From Acidimicrobiaceae bacterium (lineage in GTDB: Bacteria > Actinomycetota > Acidimicrobiia > Acidimicrobiales > Aldehydirespiratoraceae), in NCBI GenBank assembly GCA_016845585.1, contig JAERSO010000113.1, positions 1-64,000 on the forward strand: a stretch of 64,000 bases of DNA. Reading direction: 5' to 3'. Position numbers and translations under genes: made by a program. A model generated the notes under the pieces. That model did not search any database and was not told the origin of the DNA. It was given only the letters and a program-made list of their open reading frames with translations. Positions 7,357-14,462 of the stretch are shown here, piece after piece. The stretch's first letter is position 1, and every line of letters begins with the position of its first letter.

Positions 7357-8403
7357 ATGAGCATTCCGATTCCGTCCACGATCGACGACGTCACCGCCGA
7401 CTGGATGTCGAGTGCCATGGGCACCGACGTCGGCGAGATCTCGACCTCCCAGATCGGTGAAGGCATCGGCGTGTCGAGTGCCGTCTATCGGATCGCGTTG
7501 TCCGGGGGTGGCCCCGACTCTGTCGTGCTCAAGCTGCCGGCGCTGGCCGAGGAGGCGGTTTTCACGTCGACGATGCTGCGGATGTACATCCGCGAGGTGC
7601 GTTTCTTCAAGGAGCTCGCCGCCAAGTCGCCGATTCGCGTGCCGGGCTCGTTCTACGGCGACGTCGACGAGGAGACCAGCCAGTTCGTCCAGATCATGGA
7701 GGACATGGGAGACCTCCGTATCGTCGATCAGAACGAAGGCATGACACTCGCCGACTCTCAGCAGGCGATCGACGAACTCGCTCGATGGCACGCCACATGG
7801 TGGAACGACTGCGACGATCTCGTGGCGAACGGCTCGATCGTCGCTCTCACCGACCCGATCTACCCCGCCATACTCCCGGTAGTCTTCGGGGAGGGCTGGG
7901 AGAAGCTGAACGCGGAGATGGACTTGGCCGCGCCGATTCTCGCCGTCGGCCCGGGCTGGTCCGAGCGGATGCCGAGCCTGCTGGCCGGCATCAACGGCAG
8001 CCACAACACGATGTGTCATGGCGACTACCGCGCCGACAATCTTCTCTTCGACGCCGATGGCAACGTCGTGCTGCTCGACTTCCAGCTCACCGGTCAGGGA
8101 TCCGGCACCTATGACCTCGCGTACATGATCACCCAGAGTCTGACGCCCGAACTCGCCGGTGAGCACGAAGCCGGCCTCCTCGAGCGCTACAAGTCCGGTC
8201 TGATCGCCAACGGCGTGGCTGAGTCCGAAACCGAGGACCTGTGGGACCGCTACCGCGAGGCAGCGTTGTTCTGTCTGGCCTACCCGGTGATCGCCGCTCG
8301 AGGCATGGACCTCTCCGACGAGCGCCAGTTCCAGCTCATCGACAACATGAACACCCGGTTCGCCCGGGCGGTCGATCAACTCGATCTCGCAGATCTGATG
8401 TAG
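7357..8403 (+). CDS. Phosphotransferase-family (APH/choline kinase-like) protein
   Basis: 348 residues with a protein-kinase-like fold. The catalytic loop CHGDYRADNLLFDADGN starts near residue 220 and the metal-binding segment VLLDFQLTGQGSGTYDLAY near residue 238, where DFQ replaces the more usual DWQ. Such proteins phosphorylate small hydroxylated molecules using ATP; several actinobacterial relatives act on acyl or steroid compounds. It sits between a beta-hydroxyacid dehydrogenase and a PPOX protein with tight spacing, suggesting a shared catabolic role. Confidence 0.85.
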   Translation: MSIPIPSTIDDVTADWMSSAMGTDVGEISTSQIGEGIGVSSAVYRIALSGGGPDSVVLKLPALAEEAVFTSTMLRMYIREVRFFKELAAKSPIRVPGSFYGDVDEETSQFVQIMEDMGDLRIVDQNEGMTLADSQQAIDELARWHATWWNDCDDLVANGSIVALTDPIYPAILPVVFGEGWEKLNAEMDLAAPILAVGPGWSERMPSLLAGINGSHNTMCHGDYRADNLLFDADGNVVLLDFQLTGQGSGTYDLAYMITQSLTPELAGEHEAGLLERYKSGLIANGVAESETEDLWDRYREAALFCLAYPVIAARGMDLSDERQFQLIDNMNTRFARAVDQLDLADLM

Positions 8404-8406
8404 TCG

Positions 8407-8898
8407 ATGCCCGGCCTCACGACGGAGCAGACTGAAGCGTTCCTCGCCGAGCGCGGTCATCTCATGCGTCTCGGCACGAACGGTGTCGATGGCATACCCC
8501 GAGTCGTGCCGATCTGGTTCGCGTGTGAAGGGGGTGCCTTGTGGTTCACGCCGCGGGCGAAGTCGGCGTGGCTGGCTGATCTCCGGGCTGACTCAGCAGT
8601 GTGCGCGACCATCGACGAGTCGACGGGGCACATGCGCAAAGTGGTGGCTCGGGGTCGAGCCGAATTGGTCCACGATCTCGGCGCCGACGACGTCTGGCGT
8701 GACCTCTACCGCCGGATCGCCGGTCGCTACACACCGTCGGAATTCGTCGATGCATACATCGACGACACGATCGCCGAGCCGCGGGCGCTCTATCGGCTCC
8801 CATTGGCGGAGTCCGACGTCCGGACGTGGCGCATGCCTGGTCGCGGCGAGGATCCGCTCGCAGTTTGGGCCAGGTCCTACTACCACGACGGCCGGTAG
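8407..8898 (+). CDS. Pyridoxamine 5'-phosphate oxidase-family (split beta-barrel) protein
   Basis: 163 residues. Segment RLGTNGVDGIPRVVPIWFA at about residues 20-38 and the following WFTPRAKSAWLADLRAD are typical of flavin- or F420-binding split beta-barrels, a large family in actinobacteria. Whether it uses FMN, F420 or haem cannot be decided from sequence. It starts 3 bases after the phosphotransferase stop and closes the operon; the MerR-VOC gene converges on it. Confidence 0.8.
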   Translation: MPGLTTEQTEAFLAERGHLMRLGTNGVDGIPRVVPIWFACEGGALWFTPRAKSAWLADLRADSAVCATIDESTGHMRKVVARGRAELVHDLGADDVWRDLYRRIAGRYTPSEFVDAYIDDTIAEPRALYRLPLAESDVRTWRMPGRGEDPLAVWARSYYHDGR

Positions 8899-8902
8899 CC
8901 GC

Positions 8903-9697
8903 TCAGCCGGCGAGCGGCTTCATGAACGACCAGAGGTGCCCCTCGGAATCGCGGGCGCCGTACTCCCGATAGCCGTAGGGCTGATCGATCGGCTCGTAGC
9001 GGATCGTCGCTCCGTGCGCGACCGCGTGGTGCTTGTCGACGTCATCGACGATCACCACCATCATTGCGGTGGAATCGCCTCGGGTCGCGGGCGACACGAG
9101 CGAGAAGTCCTCAGACTCGGGATGCAGCCACAGCGTCCCTGAGCCGACTTCGATCTCGCCGTGGACGAGATTGCCGTCAGGGTCAGCGGTGAACTCCCCG
9201 GGGCCGAGCCCGAAGACGCGGGTCAGGTGGTCGAAGGCGGACTGCAGGTCGCGGTAGACGAGCACGCCGATCGGCTTGGCGAGATTCGAGTCGAGCATGG
9301 ACATGTCCTCGAGGACGGTGAGCAGGTCGGTGGTCGGATCGGCGCCCGCATCGAGCGTCGCCCCGAGACGGGCGAGTCGAGCGCGGAGCCGGTTCTGCTC
9401 GTCGACGCGGCGGTCGACATCGGCCAGGTGAGCGCTGATCGTGGAGGCCAGTTCATCGGCGGGACCATCGAGTGTGTTGCGCACGCCATCGAGTGGCAGG
9501 CCCAACTGGCGCAGCATGCAGATCCGATACAGGCGTTCGACCTCGTCGGCCCCGTAGAGCCGATGCCCGGCAGCGGTGCGATCGGCGGGGGAGAGCAGTC
9601 CGATCTCCTCGTAGTAGTGCAGGGTACGAACGGTGATGCCGGTGGCATCGGCGAGCTCACCGATTCGGCGGACGGACGGGGGCGGGGTCGACGTCAT
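8903..9697 (-). CDS. MerR-family regulator fused to a VOC (glyoxalase-like) domain
   Basis: 264 residues from ATG 9697, chosen because TACGGT lies six bases upstream. Residues about 10-80 are a MerR winged helix (RIGELADATGITVRTLHYYE), followed by a helical linker (80-145) and a C-terminal domain (about 150-264) with VOC features: GVLVYRDLQSAFDHLTRVFG, EVGSGTLWLHPES, and the terminal YGYREYGARDSEGHLWSF. A VOC fold as the effector domain of a MerR protein suggests sensing of a small ligand. No target gene is obvious; the enoyl-CoA hydratase at 9794 is divergent and the likeliest neighbour target. Confidence 0.85.
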   Translation of the reverse strand: MTSTPPPSVRRIGELADATGITVRTLHYYEEIGLLSPADRTAAGHRLYGADEVERLYRICMLRQLGLPLDGVRNTLDGPADELASTISAHLADVDRRVDEQNRLRARLARLGATLDAGADPTTDLLTVLEDMSMLDSNLAKPIGVLVYRDLQSAFDHLTRVFGLGPGEFTADPDGNLVHGEIEVGSGTLWLHPESEDFSLVSPATRGDSTAMMVVIVDDVDKHHAVAHGATIRYEPIDQPYGYREYGARDSEGHLWSFMKPLAG

Positions 9698-9703
9698 GGG
9701 ACG

Positions 9704-9709
9704 ACCGTA
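9704..9709 (-). promoter_or_regulatory. Predicted -10 element (TACGGT) of leaderless promoter
   Basis: TACGGT lies 6 bases before the ATG at 9697 of the MerR-VOC gene. Confidence 0.5.
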
Positions 9710-9759
9710 GGACCTCACGTCGCGTCGGGGTCAAGAGGAGGTGTGCCGGGAGTTGCGCC

Positions 9760-9765
9760 TAGTGT
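9760..9765 (+). promoter_or_regulatory. Predicted -10 element (TAGTGT) of a leadered promoter
   Basis: TAGTGT lies 28 bases upstream of the enoyl-CoA hydratase ATG, which also has a strong GGGGAGGA ribosome binding site at 9783-9790. The same hexamer precedes the amidohydrolase gene at 20658-20663. Confidence 0.4.
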
Positions 9766-9793
9766 CGGTGAGACGCCGATCCGGGGAGGAACG

Positions 9794-10582
9794 ATGGCCG
9801 GCACAGTGCTCTATGAGGTCGACGGGAACGTGGCGGTGATCACGCTCAATCGGCCGGATCGCTTGAACGCGTGGACGGGTGAGCTCGGCAGCGAGTACTG
9901 GGGTCGACTCGATGAGGCGGCGGCCGATCCCGGGGTCAGGGCGATCGTGGTCACCGGTGCCGGGCGAGGGTTCTGCGCTGGAGCCGACATGGACGTGCTG
10001 CAGGGCATCGGTGCCGGCGATCGAGGCGACGAGCTGCTGCGCAACGAGCATCAGACCTACACGACCATCATCCCCAAGCCGGTCATCGGGGCGATCAATG
10101 GTGCGTGTGCGGGTCTCGGTCTCGTGCAGGCGACGATGTTCGATGTTCGCTTCGCGGCCGAGGGAGCCAAGTTCACGTCCGCGTTCGGCCGTCGTGGACT
10201 CATCGCCGAACACGGGATCTCGTGGATGCTGCCGCGCATCGTCGGCCACGCGAAGGCCATGGACATCCTGCTGTCGGCGCGGACCTTTCTGGCCGAGGAA
10301 GCACTCGAGCTCGGTTTGGTCAACAAGGTGTACCCGGCCGATGAGCTCATGGCGAAGACGCTCTCGTATGCGAAGGACATGGCCGACAATGTCGCGCCCA
10401 GCTCGATGCGGGTCATGAAGGAGCAGCTGTTGGCAACGTGGGATCTCGACCTCGCGACCTCGAACGCCGACACCGACGTGAAGATGAAGCACTCGTTGCG
10501 TCAGCCGGATTTCAAAGAGGGCGTACAGAGCTTCGTCGAGCGTCGCCCGCCGAATTTCTCCCCGGTGACGCTCGAGTATTGA
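9794..10582 (+). CDS. Enoyl-CoA hydratase/isomerase family protein
   Basis: 262 residues from ATG 9794, placed by the GGGGAGGA site four bases before it. Crotonase-fold motifs are present: VITLNRPDRLNAW near residue 15, the oxyanion-hole segments GAGRGFCAGADMD near residue 55 and NGACAGLGLV near residue 103, and an acidic residue in GLIAEHGISW near residue 138. It probably hydrates or isomerises an enoyl-CoA in the cytoplasm. It is convergent with the IclR gene and next to the carnitine cluster, so a link to CoA-ester catabolism is possible. Confidence 0.9.
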   Translation: MAGTVLYEVDGNVAVITLNRPDRLNAWTGELGSEYWGRLDEAAADPGVRAIVVTGAGRGFCAGADMDVLQGIGAGDRGDELLRNEHQTYTTIIPKPVIGAINGACAGLGLVQATMFDVRFAAEGAKFTSAFGRRGLIAEHGISWMLPRIVGHAKAMDILLSARTFLAEEALELGLVNKVYPADELMAKTLSYAKDMADNVAPSSMRVMKEQLLATWDLDLATSNADTDVKMKHSLRQPDFKEGVQSFVERRPPNFSPVTLEY

Positions 10583-10591
10583 TCGGCTGCT

Positions 10592-11362
10592 TCAGCCCAG
10601 GGCGATTGACGCCGCCGAGTCGACCTTTTCGGCGAGTTCGGTCCCGAGCGATGCCGCTCGATCCGGGTTCAGGCGGTAGGCCGGGCCGTAGAGGCTGATC
10701 GCCGCGACCATATCGCCGTCGGCGTCGACGACGGGAGCGGCCACGCCGTTGACCTCGAGATCGAGTTGTTGATCGGCCCACGCGAAGCCGTTGGTGCGTA
10801 TGGTCTCGAGCTGCCGGCGAATCTGCATCGGATCCGTGATGGTCCTCGGTGTGGCCGCACCCAGCGGTTCGCCGAGGTAGTGGCCGAGACGGTCGCCGCC
10901 CCACGCCGACATCAGGACCAGGCCCGGCGCCACCACGTGGAACGGGAGGCTGGCGCCTGAGCTGTCGGGCACCTGCACTGCCGACGGCCCGGGGATCTGG
11001 GCGAGGTAATGCGCCCCCGCGGGTGTGTCGACGGTGAGGGCTGCGCTCTCGCCGAAGTGATCGACGAGGTCGAGGAGGAGTGGGCGCAGCCGATCCTCGA
11101 GTGAGACCTGGACCGGTCCGTCGCTGCGTTGCAGGGTGGCGACGGCAGGGCCGGTCGCGACGCCGCCGTCGGCCGCGCGAACGAGCATCCCGAGGTCGAC
11201 GAGCTGGGCGGCCAGGCGGGCGGCGGTTGACCGGGGGAGCCCCGTGAGGCGTCCGAGCTCGCGAACACCAACCGGTTCACGGGCTGCGGCCACGGTCCGG
11301 AGCAACGCGAAGGCGCGCTCGACGGGCCCCGAAACCGTTGACGAGATCGACCCGGAACGCAT
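10592..11362 (-). CDS. IclR-family transcriptional regulator
   Basis: 256 residues. N-terminal winged helix (about residues 10-70: ERAFALLRTVAAAREPVGVR, LTGLPRSTAARLA) and a C-terminal IclR effector domain (about 90-250) with the typical FAWADQQLDLEVNGVAAPV segment. It is divergent from the carnitine gene cluster with only 14 bases between start codons, the classic layout of a local repressor or activator; the likely effector would be carnitine, gamma-butyrobetaine or a product. That role is inferred from position. Confidence 0.88.
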   Translation of the reverse strand: MRSGSISSTVSGPVERAFALLRTVAAAREPVGVRELGRLTGLPRSTAARLAAQLVDLGMLVRAADGGVATGPAVATLQRSDGPVQVSLEDRLRPLLLDLVDHFGESAALTVDTPAGAHYLAQIPGPSAVQVPDSSGASLPFHVVAPGLVLMSAWGGDRLGHYLGEPLGAATPRTITDPMQIRRQLETIRTNGFAWADQQLDLEVNGVAAPVVDADGDMVAAISLYGPAYRLNPDRAASLGTELAEKVDSAASIALG

Positions 11363-11376
11363 ACGCTGATCCTATC

Positions 11377-12549
11377 ATGCAGGACGTCCCATTGAGTAGG
11401 ACACCCGACTTCTACCAGTATGACGAGCAGCCCTTGGCAGCGGCCGTCGTCGATGGTGGATTCGTGGATCTCGGATGGTCCGACGGTGCTTCGCTTCGGG
11501 TCCACGCGCTCTGGCTCTTCGAGAACCAGATGGGCGATGTGACGATCGAGGAGCGCACCCGCGAGTGCAAGCACGATCCCGTCGACCTTCCCGATCCGTC
11601 GGTGCTCGTCGACGCATCAGTGGCGCCCAACGGCGATCTCTCGGTGCAGTGGGCCGATGGCTCCCGTGCCGACTATCACTCGGGTTGGCTGCGCCACATC
11701 AGCGATGCACGGCATCGGCCCCGTGCGGTCATCCCCGAGCCGATCGAGTGGACTGCCGCGGACTTCACCGAGCCGATCACGTTCGATGGTCCAGCTGCGC
11801 TCACCGACGACGCCGCGCTGTATGAGTTTCTCGACGCGCTGGCCCGCTATGGCCTCGCCCGTCTCGAGGGGCTCCCGACCGACTACGACGTCCTGCCCGT
11901 GCTCGGCCGCAAGGTCGGCGCTCTGCGCGACACCAACTTCGGCATCACCTGGCCGGTCAGCGTCGACGTCAAGCCGACATCGACCGCCAACACCCCGCTG
12001 CCGCTTCCGCCGCACACCGACCTACCGACTCGCGAGACCCCGCCGGGCTTCCAGATGCTCCACTGCATCCACAACAGCTGCAAGGCCGGATTCTCGACGA
12101 TGGCCGACGGATATGCGGTCGTGCGGCACCTCCGTGACCATCAGCGCGGGGTACACGATGTCCTTGCCCGTGCCAACTGGATCTTCTTCAACCGGTCGCC
12201 TGAGCACGACCATCGTTGGTCCGGCCCGTTGATCGACTACGGCACCCCCGGCATGCCGCTCACGCTGCGGGCGTTCCACCCCGTGCGGGCGTTCCCCGAC
12301 ATGGACGACGCCGACGTGCCGGACGCCTACGCCGCGCTCCGTGAATTCTCTCGGCTCGCGAGTAGCGACGAGTTTCAGATGCGGTATCCGTTCCGACCCG
12401 GTGATCTGGTCGCCTTCGACAATCGACGCCTGCTCCACGGACGTGCGACGATCGATGTGGAAGGTGGCCAACGCGAACTCCACGGCACGTACATCGACCA
12501 TGACGAGGTGTACTCCCGCCTCCGAGTCCTGTCCCGCAGGCTCGCCTGA
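11377..12549 (+). CDS. Gamma-butyrobetaine dioxygenase-like (TauD/TfdA) hydroxylase
   Basis: 390 residues in two domains: a DUF971-type N-terminal domain (about 1-100, with LGWSDGASLRVHALWL) and a TauD/TfdA double-stranded beta-helix. The Fe(II) facial triad is visible as H213-x-D215 (PPHTDLPTRE) and H354 (RRLLHGRATID). Gamma-butyrobetaine dioxygenase uses 2-oxoglutarate and O2 to make L-carnitine. Trimethyllysine dioxygenase is the main alternative. The next two genes encode enzymes that degrade carnitine, which strongly supports the first assignment. TACGCT lies nine bases before the ATG. Confidence 0.85.
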   Translation: MQDVPLSRTPDFYQYDEQPLAAAVVDGGFVDLGWSDGASLRVHALWLFENQMGDVTIEERTRECKHDPVDLPDPSVLVDASVAPNGDLSVQWADGSRADYHSGWLRHISDARHRPRAVIPEPIEWTAADFTEPITFDGPAALTDDAALYEFLDALARYGLARLEGLPTDYDVLPVLGRKVGALRDTNFGITWPVSVDVKPTSTANTPLPLPPHTDLPTRETPPGFQMLHCIHNSCKAGFSTMADGYAVVRHLRDHQRGVHDVLARANWIFFNRSPEHDHRWSGPLIDYGTPGMPLTLRAFHPVRAFPDMDDADVPDAYAALREFSRLASSDEFQMRYPFRPGDLVAFDNRRLLHGRATIDVEGGQRELHGTYIDHDEVYSRLRVLSRRLA

Positions 12550-12604
12550 ACTCGACCACTCAGATCATGCACGAACAACCGAGAACGAACAACAAGGGGA
12601 ACAA

Positions 12605-13498
12605 ATGACCAGCGTCTTCATCACCTGCGCCGTGACGGGTGGGGGCGACACCGTCAGCAAGTCGGTGCACGTACCCGTCACGCCGGAGCAGATCGCCACC
12701 TCGGCGATCGATGCGGCCAAGGCCGGTGCGGCTGTCGTGCACTGCCATGTCCGCGATCTGGAGACCGGCGCGCAGAGCCGCGACCGGGACCTGTACAAGG
12801 AGCTGACGGATCGCATCCGATCCAGCGACACCGATGTCGTGCTCAACCTCACCGGTGGCACGGGTGCCGACATCACCCTCGGCGGGGTCGAGAACCCGCT
12901 GCCTTTGAACGAAGAAGGCACCGACATGGCCGGCGCCACCGAGCGCATGGCCCATGTGGTCGAGTGCCTGCCCGAGATCGCCACCATCGACATGGGCACC
13001 ATGAACTTCGGTGAAGGCGACTACATCATGACGAACTCCACGAGCCAGCTCGACGAGATCGCCCGACAGTTCCAGGCCATCGACGTGCAGCCCGAGCTCG
13101 AGTGTTTCGACACCGGTCACCTCTGGTATGCGAAGGAGCAGGAGAAGCGCGGCCTGTACGACGGCAAGACGATGAATGCCCAGCTCTGCATGGGTGTGCC
13201 ATGGGGCGCCCCCGACGACATGAACACTCTGATGGCCATGGTCAACAATGTTCCCGACCACTGGACCTACTCGGCCTTCTCCATCGGCCGTCGCCAGCTC
13301 GAGTACGTCGCGGCCGCCGCGCTCGTCGGGGCCAACATCCGCGTCGGACTCGAGGACAACCTCTACCTCCAGAAGGGTGTGAAGGCCACCAACGCCGATC
13401 TCGTCGAGCGCGCCACCGTGATTCTCGAGGCCATGAACATCAACGTCATGGGCCCCGACGAAGTGCGGGACCAACTGAACCTGGTCAAGCATGGCTGA
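12605..13498 (+). CDS. BKACE family enzyme, probable 3-dehydrocarnitine cleavage enzyme
   Basis: 297 residues from ATG 12605, with AAGGGG upstream. The beta-keto acid cleavage enzyme fold is recognised by VFITCAVTGGGDTVSKS (residues 4-20), AAVVHCHVRDLETG with the metal-binding HCH near residue 48, and GANIRVGLEDNLYL near residue 243. BKACE enzymes transfer the acyl part of a beta-keto acid to acetyl-CoA. With dehydrocarnitine the products are glycine betaine and acetoacetyl-CoA. The overlapping downstream carnitine dehydrogenase makes that substrate the obvious one here. Confidence 0.88.
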   Translation: MTSVFITCAVTGGGDTVSKSVHVPVTPEQIATSAIDAAKAGAAVVHCHVRDLETGAQSRDRDLYKELTDRIRSSDTDVVLNLTGGTGADITLGGVENPLPLNEEGTDMAGATERMAHVVECLPEIATIDMGTMNFGEGDYIMTNSTSQLDEIARQFQAIDVQPELECFDTGHLWYAKEQEKRGLYDGKTMNAQLCMGVPWGAPDDMNTLMAMVNNVPDHWTYSAFSIGRRQLEYVAAAALVGANIRVGLEDNLYLQKGVKATNADLVERATVILEAMNINVMGPDEVRDQLNLVKHG

Positions 13499-14459
13499 AC
13501 ACGCCGCCATTGTCGGCGCCGGCGTCATCGGTGCGGCATGGGCCGCCCGGTTCGTGCTCCACGGCATCGACGTCAAGATCAGCGACCCGTCGCCCCACGC
13601 CGAGCGGATCATGGGGGAGGTCCTCGACAACGCCCGCGCGGCCTGGGCCGACCTCGGTCTGCCGGAGCCGAGCGAGGGATCCGTCACGTTCTGCGACTCG
13701 ATCGCCGAAGCGGTGGCCGGTGCAGTGCACGTTCAGGAGAGTGCACCCGAGGACCCCGACATCAAGATCTCGATTCTGGAAGCGATCGCCGAGGCGTGTC
13801 CGCCCGAAACCGTGATCGCCTCATCGACCTCGGGCATCAAGCCGTCCGTGCTGCAGCCCAGCATCGTCAACCCCGAGCGCATGCTCGTCGGTCACCCGTT
13901 CAACCCCGTCTACCTGCTGCCGCTCGTCGAGGTCTGTGGCGGCGATCTGACGTCAGCAGCCGCGGTCGAGACAGCCATGGCGACCTACGCCTCGATCTCG
14001 ATGAAGCCTCTGCATGTGCGTGTCGAGATCGACGCGTTCATCGCCGACCGGCTCCTCGAAGCGGTGTGGCGCGAGGCGCTGTGGCTCGTCAACGACGGTG
14101 TCGCCACCACCGAGGAGATCGACGACTCGATCCGCTACGGCTTCGGCCTGCGGTGGGCCCAGATGGGGCTGTTCGAGACGTACCGCATCGCCGGCGGCGA
14201 AGGCGGCATCGGCCACTTCATCGCCCAGTTCGGTCCGACGTTGACCTGGCCGTACTCCAAGCTGATGGACACGCCGCAACTGACCGACGATCTCGTCGAC
14301 ACCATCGCCACTCAGTCCGATGAGCAATCGGGTGCCAATTCGATTCGTGAACTCGAGCGGATTCGTGACCGCAACCTTGTCGGCTTCCTCCAGGTTCTCG
14401 AAGGCAACGGGTGGGGTGCCGGCGAGACGTTGAAGGCGCAGCGCGACCGCCTGGGCTAG
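13491..14459 (+). CDS. L-carnitine dehydrogenase (3-hydroxyacyl-CoA dehydrogenase fold)
   Basis: 322 residues. N-terminal NAD-binding motif HAAIVGAGVIGAAWAARF (residues 4-21), the substrate segment ASSTSGIKPSVLQ near residue 109, the catalytic His in LVGHPFNPVYLLP near residue 130, and the C-terminal helical dimerisation domain. The length and the VGHPFNPVYLLPLVEV pattern match carnitine 3-dehydrogenases, which oxidise L-carnitine to 3-dehydrocarnitine. It overlaps the BKACE gene by 8 bases, so the two are translationally coupled. It closes a three-enzyme catabolic cluster. Confidence 0.87.
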   Translation: MAEHAAIVGAGVIGAAWAARFVLHGIDVKISDPSPHAERIMGEVLDNARAAWADLGLPEPSEGSVTFCDSIAEAVAGAVHVQESAPEDPDIKISILEAIAEACPPETVIASSTSGIKPSVLQPSIVNPERMLVGHPFNPVYLLPLVEVCGGDLTSAAAVETAMATYASISMKPLHVRVEIDAFIADRLLEAVWREALWLVNDGVATTEEIDDSIRYGFGLRWAQMGLFETYRIAGGEGGIGHFIAQFGPTLTWPYSKLMDTPQLTDDLVDTIATQSDEQSGANSIRELERIRDRNLVGFLQVLEGNGWGAGETLKAQRDRLG

Positions 14460-14462
14460 GCC

